NCBI RefSeq assembly: GCF_932274485.2
Contig: NC_065886.2
Location: 33,591,501 to 33,655,500, forward strand
Reading direction: 5' to 3'
Length of the DNA: 64,000 nt
Source: Patella vulgata
Taxonomy: Eukaryota > Mollusca > Gastropoda > Patellidae
Each line of letters starts with the position of its first letter. Position 1 is the first letter of the stretch. Both the position numbers and the translations under genes were made by a program. Below, in pieces: positions 56,377 to 64,000 of the stretch. Below the pieces are notes generated by a model. The model was not told where the DNA came from. It saw only the letters and a list, made by a program, of their open reading frames with translations, and did no database searches.

Positions 56377-56665
56377 GAGAGAGAGAGAGAGAGAGATGGT
56401 TTAACGTCCACTCGACACAAACTAGGTCATTTCGGGACCAACATATAGTTTAATTTTATTTTAATAATTCGCTTGCGCGCAGGGATCTTTAGCAGTGGGA
56501 GGAAACCAGAGGACCCGGAGAAAACCCACGAGGCTGGACAGGCGACCCTACTCCTTGTCACGTACAACCAGGGAATTGAAACCCTGCCAGTTGACTCAAT
56601 GACAGACCGTATGATACAGCGCGCACGTGCTAACCATTCGGCCATCCACCCCACCCCCCCCATGC
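56377..56665 (-). mobile_element. SINE family A copy, full length
   Basis: (GA)n, GGTTTAACGTCCACTCGAC, GTGGGAGGAAACCAGAGGAC, GGACAGGCGACCCTACTCC, and head GCTAACCATTCGGCCATCC. The best-preserved family A copy in the window. Confidence 0.92.
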
Positions 56666-57049
56666 TGGAAGAGGAAACGTAATGTGTATATGACTGATAT
56701 AAAAGAAAGAGTGTTTTGATCTGGTCATGGTGGGAGATTAAATGTATTTAGACATGGGTATGATGGAACAGGAAATGTAATGAGTGTATGACTGATTTCA
56801 CTATTCTTCTAATATAAAAGAATTAGTAACTAGGTTAGTAAGATCCTGTTGTGTGTCACCAACCTTACATAATAGAGGGATTAATTAGGCCAGGCCGGTT
56901 CTCCAATAACATTCATTATGAATAAATTATATCGTTTATAAATTAAAAAAAAAATAAAACCTTCAATAAATACAATGTTATTTATATACACTACCGGTTA
57001 TATAATTATAAGTCATCATTTATAATCAGTCAATACGTCAATGTATTTT

Positions 57050-57260
57050 TCAGTCGGTGTTGGTGGTGGGGTTTCCCCTTGTCAGTGGTGCAGAACGGCG
57101 AGCCTGACAATACAGTTGTTTGGTTGCGACAAAAAACAGAAGTCTTAGGTACGAATTGCCGTGCACATAAAACAACCCTTGACAGTTTCAATTTGATATA
57201 AGAGTAGGCTGTAGTCGGAACAGAACAGTATAGGATGTTGAACCCCATTCCATTTCTACA
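57050..57260 (+). mobile_element. SINE family B, head missing
   Basis: GGTTTCCCCTTGTCAGTGG, GAGCCTGACAATACAG, AATTTGATATAAGAGTAGGC and GTTGAACCCCATTCCATTTC. Confidence 0.8.
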
Positions 57261-57309
57261 CTGTATACCGGTTTGTTTCTACACTACAGTATCATAGTAT
57301 ATCTATTAA

Positions 57310-57500
57310 AGAGAAAAATGGGTTTTAACGTCCAATCAACACAATCTAAGTCATTTCGAGACTAACATGATTCAATTTTATGTCAATAATTCGGTTGTTT
57401 ATCTCAGTAGAAGGAAACCGGAAGACCCAGAGAATCTAAACCATGTCACTTGATTCAATGACAGACCTTATGATCTAAAGTGCATTAGACCACTCAGCTT
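57310..57500 (-). mobile_element. SINE family A, diverged
   Basis: GAAAAATGGGTTTTAACGTC, TAAGTCATTTCGAGACTAAC and AGAAGGAAACCGGAAGACCC. Confidence 0.75.
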
Positions 57501-57574
57501 TATAACACAGTATGTATACAAGTATATCCACTGCAACACAGGTATTATTTAATCTTCTTTGACATTTAATATCA

Positions 57575-57670
57575 AACTGGGGTGATTTTAGACAATTTTT
57601 TACAAATTTTGAAACAAAGATTTCACATTGAATGAATGTGAAAAAAATTAGGGCTAAGCCGCTATATTTG
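57575..57670. repeat. unnamed interspersed repeat, fragment
   Basis: CTGGGGTGATTTTAGACA and TTGAATGAATGTGAAA also occur at 36.46 kb in the same order. Confidence 0.5.
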
Positions 57671-57671
57671 C

Positions 57672-58204
57672 ACAATCAACAGTGACAGTATATACATGTA
57701 CATGTATACACAAGACAATCCTACAGGCAAGTGACTCAGTATTACATCATTATAAATCAAAACTTCATAATCACATATTATCTTTATCATTTGACATTTT
57801 CAGAACTGATAAATGACATTAGGTCTTCAATGTTTATAAAGATATAATACATTGAATTACATAATAGGATAATTATGTAATGCTTTTTATAGAACACCTA
57901 TTGTATAAAATGCACTTGGTAGTTAATAATCAGTGGTTCGAAAAAAACACTAGTTACACAATTCAATAATGTAATTTAATAATTATATATCAAATATTAT
58001 CATACACGACACATTGTACAGTTTTTATATTGTACTGTTTTATTGCTGTATATATAAAGTACATGAGAATTCACACAATATATAAACAAATTGAATATTT
58101 AAGGTGTTGAAGAACGGACATATACATTGTAAATCGAATTTAGTACATATAAGATAATAATTTTATTACTAAAATATAATTAATGTCTTATGATTCTGTA
58201 TTTT
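57672..58204. other. non-genic AT-rich sequence
   Basis: Nothing recognised. Confidence 0.35.
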
Positions 58205-58545
58205 AGTCAAGTGTTATAACAGCTCACATCGTTAGAGTGGTCGCCGATAGGGCACTGATCTCTTGACTAGAATACTACTGGCGCGAACCCATTTGATTTA
58301 ACCACAGGTTAGGCTGGTGGCCAAGAGGGTGCTCATCTCTCGACTAGAATACTAGAGGTGCGAATCCAAGTGTGGGGCGTGTGTGGAACCAGTGGGCCTG
58401 ACAGGAAAAGTTGTTCAGATTGTTCAGATGGCAGTGCACGTAAAAAATCATTTGGCAGTTGGAAATTGAAGAAGAGAAGTTAAAAATGTGACTGTATGTT
58501 AGTCTTGATATGACCAGAGCAATGTGTTGACGAGATTCTAAAACC
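58205..58545 (+). mobile_element. SINE-like repeat with two tRNA-like heads
   Basis: TAGAGTGGTCGCCGATAGGG...GGCGCGAACCC and GGCTGGTGGCCAAGAGGGTG...GGTGCGAATCC are two A/B-box pairs in series. They are followed by GTGGGCCTGACAGG, CAGTGCACGTAAAAAATC and TTTGGCAGTTGGAA from family B. Confidence 0.55.
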
Positions 58546-58552
58546 CAGTATA

Positions 58553-58780
58553 ATTTCATTAACCACTCAATTATGATACACACCACACATACAGCCCCGG
58601 CCATTCTAACCACTTAAATGTAATTACAAACCACACAAACAGTCCCTGCCATTCTAACCACTCAATTACCATGTACATACACACCCATAGCCCCGGCCAT
58701 TCTAACCACTCAATTACCATGTACATACACACACACCATGTACATACACACACACCACACCTACAGCCCTGGTCATTCTA
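58553..58780. repeat. minisatellite of about 60-bp units, four units
   Basis: CCATTCTAACCACTCAATTA, CATGTACATACACAC and AGCCCCGG recur. Confidence 0.8.
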
Positions 58781-59014
58781 AGGTGAAGTTCACTGAATAA
58801 ATTTTGGCAAATACATTCTACATGTTGAGAACTATATGTCTGGTATATCCTATATACGTCCTATATACAGGTACATTTCATTGTAAGTTTGTATTCATTT
58901 ACAAATATATCATGTACACGTACATCTAGATCTACAAAATAGATTTCATCATATTGCAATAACTTTGGAATGTCAATGTATATTTACCTTTTGTATCAGA
59001 ATTTCTACCTATAT

Positions 59015-59138
59015 TTAATAATTGTGTCTGATATTTTTATCATTTTCCAGGTGAGTGGTTTTATTATCAGATGTTGACATACATGTATCCGATGGATCAT
59101 CTTCTAGTTTAAACACCAACCAATATGGATGAGTAAAT
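59015..59138 (-). CDS. candidate terminal exon, unknown protein
   Basis: Acceptor AACATTTTCTCAG, then one base finishing a codon, then 40 codons to TAA: FTHPYWLVFKLEDDPSDT, CMSTSDNKTTHLEN, DKNIRHNY. The sequence is varied and tail-like, with an acidic hydrophilic end. No family is recognised and no upstream exon with a matching phase-2 donor was found. The opposite strand also has an acceptor-like TTTTATCATTTTCCAG, so orientation is uncertain. Confidence 0.3.
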
Positions 59139-59329
59139 CTGAGAAAATGTTTATTTTTAATATCAAACATTTCATATAAGGATTCTAACAGTCAGATTGA
59201 GTATTCACACAAATTTCCGAGTACATGTATGCACAGTATACATGTATCTCATGATGTATGGTACACGCTGTATGTGTATTAAACACTACATGTACATGCA
59301 TAAGGATACATACATACAATTTTGATAAC

Positions 59330-59585
59330 AAGCGTCCAATTTTACAATCACTGTTAGAAAATAAACAATCAAATTGATGTATAATAATTAATTGTGACAC
59401 TATTTTTGAACAGTGGGGAAATTAAAACACTTGTAAATTGGACAATCACTATCAAAATTAAACGGTCAGTTTTAATCTGGACACCGGACTGGGCACAAGT
59501 ATACCCATTAGATTAAATGATTTTAAACTGGATCTGAAAGACATTAGGACTAAGTACACAAGATTAAATGATATCTGTGTCAAAA
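59330..59585. repeat. unnamed interspersed repeat, copy 2
   Basis: ATCACTGTTAGAAAATAAAC, TTGATGTATAATAATTAATT, GGACAATCACTATCAAAATT and CACAAGATTAAATGATATC match 36285-36545. Confidence 0.6.
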
Positions 59586-59589
59586 AGAT

Positions 59590-60145
59590 GGACATGAGTG
59601 TTGCAATTTAACACTGAAATATGTCAAGAATTTGTTTAATTCAGAAATCTCCCCCAAGGACATCAACAGTTTTTTTTTCTTTTTATTATTTTTAATCAAT
59701 ATTTTTATATAAATATTATAATTCAAATAAAATTCTAGTATATATATATATAAGTCCACATACATCTAACATATGTTATTCACTCAAGCGGAAAACAAGT
59801 TTTATAATTTTAATCATGACCTCGGGAACTTATTTCACATAAAAATCAACAACAACTTCTTGTTGAATATTCAGAGAAAAAGAAGCTGGGATTCTGTTCA
59901 ACTTGATCATTACAAACTACATGTACAACGTACATCATCTTGGGCCTAAGCGGTTTTGTTTATATTTTGCTTCCTATATCTCAGAGACAAAAGAAAATTT
60001 GAAAATAAATTGGTTGTTTCCAAAATCTTTTAGGGTTTTCAAATTGATTTAAGGGCGATAACATTGACCCCTTATAATTACTTGGGTTTTATGTCACTCA
60101 ACACAAATTAGGTTATTTATGAACCAACACACGGTACAGTTTTAT
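59590..60145. other. non-genic or unassigned sequence
   Basis: No supported gene. A plus-strand open stretch near 59838-59948 (NIQRKRSWDSVQLDHYKL) has no start or splice context. Confidence 0.3.
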
Positions 60146-60566
60146 TATCTGCCATACATTCCAATGTATACACAGGACCTCGTTTTTTCGTCTCATCCGA
60201 AGGACTAGACAGGAGGGCCTGACAAGGACAGCTGTCTAGTCCTTCAGATGATACATTATCTGCCATACATTCCAATGTATACACGGGACCTCGTTTTTTC
60301 GTCTCATCCGAAGGACTAGACAGGAGGGCCTGACAAGGACAGCTGTCTAGTCCTTCGGATGAAACGAAAAACCGAGGTCCCGTGTATACATTGGAATGCA
60401 TGTAAAAGATCCCTTGGCAGTTGGAATTCGATATAAGAGTAGGCGATAGTGCCGCTGCCCGGGCAAAATTTCCCTCATAGCACACTGTATGGCGTATGCC
60501 CGTCTTCATTAGCCCAGTTTAGGAGCAGAACAGTAGGACGTTAAACCCCATTTCATTTCATTTCAT
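60146..60566 (+). mobile_element. SINE family B rearranged into a hairpin
   Basis: A 111-bp segment is repeated directly (TTATCTGCCATACATTCC at 60145 and 60256). Within 60268-60398, CATTCCAATGTATACACGGG and onward is the exact complement of the following stretch, giving arms of about 57 bp. The copy then continues normally to the tail GACGTTAAACCCCATTTCAT. Confidence 0.85.
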
Positions 60567-61121
60567 ACATTTATAGTCTGGATTAAGTTGTGGAAATCTG
60601 ATATTTTCCGAACAATACACATGACATCAATACATTATACTATGACATACAGAGTATAATATATACTTGTAATGACATACTTTAATCCGGTCAAGTATAC
60701 AACAACCGGTAACATACAATATACAATCATCTGTAATGACGCATGCACTCTCAAACCCAACACAACAATTATTAAGAAAAGTAGACAGATTCATTCAATC
60801 TGGCAAATTATTAAACACTTCTGATCCTCCTCTCATATCGTACTTATTAAACTTTACGTACCATTCAATATATAGCTAACTCTACAGTGCACAAACCATA
60901 TTTTAACTTAAATAAAAGCATGGAAATACGTACATGTAGTCATGTACATGTATATCTAAACAGTAACTTTAAATGTAATCTCTCACAAATTTTCCTGACA
61001 CATATTACTCTGGAAAAGAAAGTCCTAGATTGCTGAAAATCAACAGGGTTTATCCTTACCAAAGGGGGAATAACCCTGCTAACAAAGGTCGCAGAACACT
61101 GAATATCGATAGGGTTCGTCC
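60567..61121. other. non-genic AT-rich sequence
   Basis: Nothing recognised. Confidence 0.35.
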
Positions 61122-61127
61122 TTTATT
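61122..61127 (-). promoter_or_regulatory. candidate polyadenylation signal AATAAA
   Basis: Minus-strand AATAAA 37 nt past the stop of the candidate exon at 61164-61307. Confidence 0.4.
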
Positions 61128-61163
61128 GATCACAATGCTTAAAACCAAATTGAAAAATATTCA

Positions 61164-61307
61164 TCATAAACTGTAGCCTCTATCCCGTTCACAAGCCATT
61201 TCTTGACAGAGGAACTGATGGATCTTCCGACTGACGAACAGGGTGACGGCTATATTCCCAACCAACTGTGTGTGGGTGTAAATCAGGTTCAATGCAACCT
61301 GGTAGAA
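61164..61307 (-). CDS. candidate terminal exon of a membrane protein
   Basis: After TTTGGTACCAG the minus strand is open for 47 codons to TGA: FYQVALNLIYTHTQLVG, NIAVTLFVSRKIHQFL, CQEMACERDRGYSL. Residues 4-25 could span a membrane. Third positions are GC-rich against an AT-rich background, and AATAAA follows. No family is recognised. The plus strand is also open here (ELMDLPTDEQGDGYIPNQL), so orientation is not certain. If real, its other exons lie at higher coordinates. Confidence 0.35.
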   Translation of the reverse strand, partial: FYQVALNLIYTHTQLVGNIAVTLFVSRKIHQFLCQEMACERDRGYSL

Positions 61308-61756
61308 CTGGTACCAAATAATATCAAATTACAAAATGTATTGTATACAGAGCCTATATTTGATATGATATGATTTTTTTTTCTAACACTATACATTCAA
61401 TAAATATTTAAATGTTATATAACTACAATATATAATTATATAAATTCATCTTCATGATATGATTACCTGATGTGACCTCTCACCTCATAATACAGGTAAT
61501 TATAGGTACTACACTGGTATTACATATAATTGTATTATGTATACACAATGTTACTATAGTATTATCTGACCTCTCACCTCACAATACAGGTACATGTGCA
61601 TGTAATTGCAGGTAATAATATTACTTGAGTATGAATAAAATGTCCATACACAGTGTTGGCTACACATTCATCCATGTAAGTTGTCACTTATAAAATTTAT
61701 CTTTGAATTTAATGACATATTTGTTTATGAAACAAGAGCATCGCTAACGCAGCAAT
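61308..61756. other. non-genic sequence
   Basis: Loose repetition of ACCTCTCACCTCA and ATACAGGTA near 61470-61600. No gene is supported. Confidence 0.35.
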
Positions 61757-61860
61757 ATACGTCCACATTCCTGTTTTGTTTGATATGGTCCAGTTTGCAT
61801 TGAGGGTCTGTGAAATAAAACTGGGTTGTAGGACTGCTATCAGTATAACATTTCGTTCAC

Positions 61861-62034
61861 ATTAACAGAACACAATTTTTATTTTAAAACAATCGATGTC
61901 TTTATTCTAAAAGCATGACGTTTTTTTTTTGTTTTTTTTTGCTTGATTGATAACGATAAGAGAATACTTGTGGAAACGTCGTGCTTTTAGAATAAACTAG
62001 TGATTGTATCCCATAAAAACTGTGTTCTGTTAAT
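61861..62034. mobile_element. MITE family Z, palindromic, nested
   Basis: ATTAACAGAACACA at the left is mirrored by TGTGTTCTGTTAAT at the right. The arms continue through TTTTATTCTAAAAGCATGACG and its complement, around a T-rich centre. Confidence 0.8.
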
Positions 62035-62071
62035 TTGTTCCCTGATCGCTAAATGCCACTTAAAGAATAAC

Positions 62072-62499
62072 TAGAAATGGGCGTGGCTCTGCCCCTGGGG
62101 GTCGGGCATGCACCAAAAACAATAGGGATCTTCCTTGGGGTATAAGGAATAAGTATACCAAGTTTGAAGAAAATCCAGTAAGAATTGCGCCCTGTAGGCG
62201 ACACAAAGACACACGAAAAGAAAATGGGCGTGGCTCTGCCCCTGGGGGTTGGGCATGCACCCCAAACGATAGGGATGTTCCTTAGGGTACAAAGAATGTG
62301 TATGCAAAGTTTCAAGATTATTAGTTAAGAAATGTGGCCTGTAGACGACAAACAAACAAATACTAGAAATGGGCGTGGCTCTGCCCCGGGGGGTCGGGCA
62401 TGCACCAAAAACAATAGGGATCTTCCTTGGGGTATAAGGAATAAGTATACCAAGTTTGAAGAAAATCCATGAAGAATTGCGCCCTGTAGGCGAACCACA

Positions 62500-62500
<1 letters not shown>
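62072..62500. repeat. three tandem units of 137-145 bp
   Basis: AAATGGGCGTGGCTCTGCCC recurs at about 62086, 62223 and 62368, each followed by GTCGGGCATGCACC-like and AAGTTTGAAGAAAATCCA-like blocks. Open frames here (up to 161 codons) come from the repeat. Confidence 0.85.
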
Positions 62501-62559
<59 letters not shown>

Positions 62560-62562
62560 GAC
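62498..62562. repeat. (CA)n microsatellite
   Basis: Alternating CA run with a short CATA interruption. Confidence 0.9.
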
Positions 62563-62606
62563 AGGGGCGACGGCATAATACGTTCACATTATGAATGTGG
62601 ACGTAT

Positions 62607-63263
62607 AATAAAAATGAGTGGCAATTTGACATTTTTATATAATTTATTTACCGTAAGAAATGTCACTGTTTAAATAATAAATAAATAGATGAGGTTTTTC
62701 TCCTTTCGAACAAAATGATGTATTGTGTAATCATGCTGAAGTACAAAATGACTCAATGTGTCATGCTGCACAATAATTAAGTCCTTCACGTTTAATGTGT
62801 GCGTTCGCTTCTGCTCCTCTCGAACACCTCGACTTTCCTTCATTAAAAACTCCCGCAAATTAGCTAAATCACGCTCCTAAATATTGAGACTAATAAACTA
62901 CTTTCAGTTTTTGCTTATTTTCCAACTGCATACATTCGAGCTATCAGTTTCCATGACGGTAATTCTGACGCTACCATATTCACCAACCATATCGGCGTCG
63001 TTTTCATTCTGATATCCAATACTAATGTAAGGCAGTATCTTCCATAAAAACATATAAAGAGAATATGAAACAAGACTAAAGCATAAATACTGGCTCTCCT
63101 TAATTCAAGAAAATGTAGAATTACTCTACCAATATAGTTAAGATGAATTTTTACAGGAGTTTTTTTCTCAGGTTTGAAATTGGCAGGAGCTTTTTATGGC
63201 TCCCACACAATTTCATAAACATGAAGGACTGATACAGGAGATCCTGAGTTTCTATCTGATGTA
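62607..63263. other. unassigned sequence with overlapping minus-strand open frames
   Basis: At about 63060-62890 two minus-strand frames are open together: one reads LPYISIGYQNENDADMV, GEYGSVRITVMETDSS; the other LVLDIRMKTTPIWLVNMV. Either could be an exon. No domain is recognised. Confidence 0.25.
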
Positions 63264-63553
63264 GGCAGAGAAAGTTCATCAGAACATCCAATCTAGTTTC
63301 CCTTTGTCAGTGTTGCAGGACGAAGGGCCTGTCATGGAAAAATGCCTTGCAGTTCATATACAATGAAATGCAGAGGTCCTGTGATAGCATGTTAAAGATC
63401 CACAGAGTGTTGGAAATTTAAATAAGAGTAGGCTTACTTTATGCACCACTGTCCAGTCAAGATTCCCCCATAGCACACTGCATGATTTATGCCCATCTTC
63501 ATTAGCCCAATTGGCACAGAAATGTGGGACACTAAACCCCATTTTATTTCATT
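63264..63553 (+). mobile_element. SINE family B, diverged, head missing
   Basis: GCAGAGAAAGTTCATCAGAA, CCCTTTGTCAGTGTTGCAGG, CCCCATAGCACACTGCATG and ACACTAAACCCCATTTTATT. Confidence 0.8.
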
Positions 63554-63606
63554 TTTTTTTGTCAATACTGTCAATGACAACACTCAAATAATATACAAAT
63601 AACTTT

Positions 63607-64000
63607 AAAGGTACATTATATAAGATTTAGATAAAGACCTGATAGTTCTCGCTATAATAGTTCAAATATAGATAATGAAAAAGAAATATATTGAAAATTG
63701 CAATCAAATTACAATATTCTAACTAATAAAAGTTATCAGTGACTGAAGTTTTGATACAAATAGCTTAGTCTTGATTTTCATTGCTACGATTGTTATGCTT
63801 AATTAACAAAGTCTTGATTATCCATTTTTAAATTAAATTATTAATTGGTGATTCAATACATTAAAAATCACGGCCATGCAATGGTCTAGACTCTATAATT
63901 GGATTTGATTATATGGGTTTGTCATTTGAATAAATGTTTAATTAATAACTGAATTAACATTTTGAGGCCAAAAGAAAGGGCATATTTATTACATAGATGT
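63607..64000 (-). mobile_element. MITE family X copy at window edge
   Basis: AAAGGTACATTATATAAGAT begins the reverse copy. TTGCAATCAAATTACAATAT, TTAATTAACAAAGTCTTGAT and GCCAAAAGAAAGGGCATA follow. It reaches or nearly reaches the end of the window. Confidence 0.7.

Larger units (their letters stand above)
61757..62606. mobile_element. TIR element with tandem interior, relative of the 54.2-kb element
   Basis: ATACGTCCACATTC at 61757-61770 is mirrored at 62593-62606. GGGGCGACGGCATAATACG lies just inside the right end, as in the 54.2-kb element. The interior holds three units of about 140 bp, a (CA)n run, and a complete MITE family Z element. Confidence 0.8.

Noticed and set aside
62071-62556. 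161-codon minus-strand open frame
   Set aside because: It is produced by 140-bp tandem units and a CA microsatellite, with no domain.

Overview
This window is animal nuclear DNA: AT-rich, intron-bearing and dense in repeats. The mix of elements suggests a marine mollusc: tRNA-headed SINEs with a cytosine-rich conserved core, short inverted-repeat elements, Helitron-like ends and Tc1 elements. That assignment is inference; no species marker was seen. No ribosomal RNA, genuine tRNA gene, CRISPR array or bacterial operon was found.

The one gene that can be reconstructed lies on the minus strand. Five coding exons at 30869-30572, 27786-26668, 24266-24158, 22912-22828 and 21652-21398 join in a single consistent reading phase. 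They encode about 621 residues of a GAB/DOS-family docking protein: most of a PH domain, a proline-rich region with several YxxP and two YxxM tyrosine motifs, and a C-terminal YLDL motif plus second tyrosine motif of the kind that binds SHP2. The first coding exon, holding the start and the first PH strand, was not found. A TATA box with a possible non-coding first exon near 40.4 kb is the best promoter candidate. Three shorter candidate exons (43.7 kb plus strand; 59.1 and 61.2 kb minus strand) may belong to other genes, with much less support.

The rest is mostly mobile DNA. 1-10 kb has a 1-kb foldback element, SINEs, a terminal-inverted-repeat (TIR) element with an internal minisatellite, and a decayed LINE. 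11.5-13.9 kb has two Tc1-like elements in opposite orientation. 15-18 kb has relics of PHD-finger and hAT-transposase coding sequence. The gene's introns hold many SINEs, three families of short TIR elements, a Helitron-like pair and a near-perfect hairpin. 40.6-64 kb is a dense field of SINEs, minisatellites and nested elements, including a hAT-like element with an 8-bp target duplication that contains a second TIR element built from 333-bp tandem units.

Two SINE families dominate. Family A has a Leu/Ser-tRNA-like head and a central GGTTTCCTCCCAC block. Family B has a different tRNA-like head. Both end in nearly the same tail, GTTAAACCCCATTTC, which suggests they were copied by the same LINE machinery.
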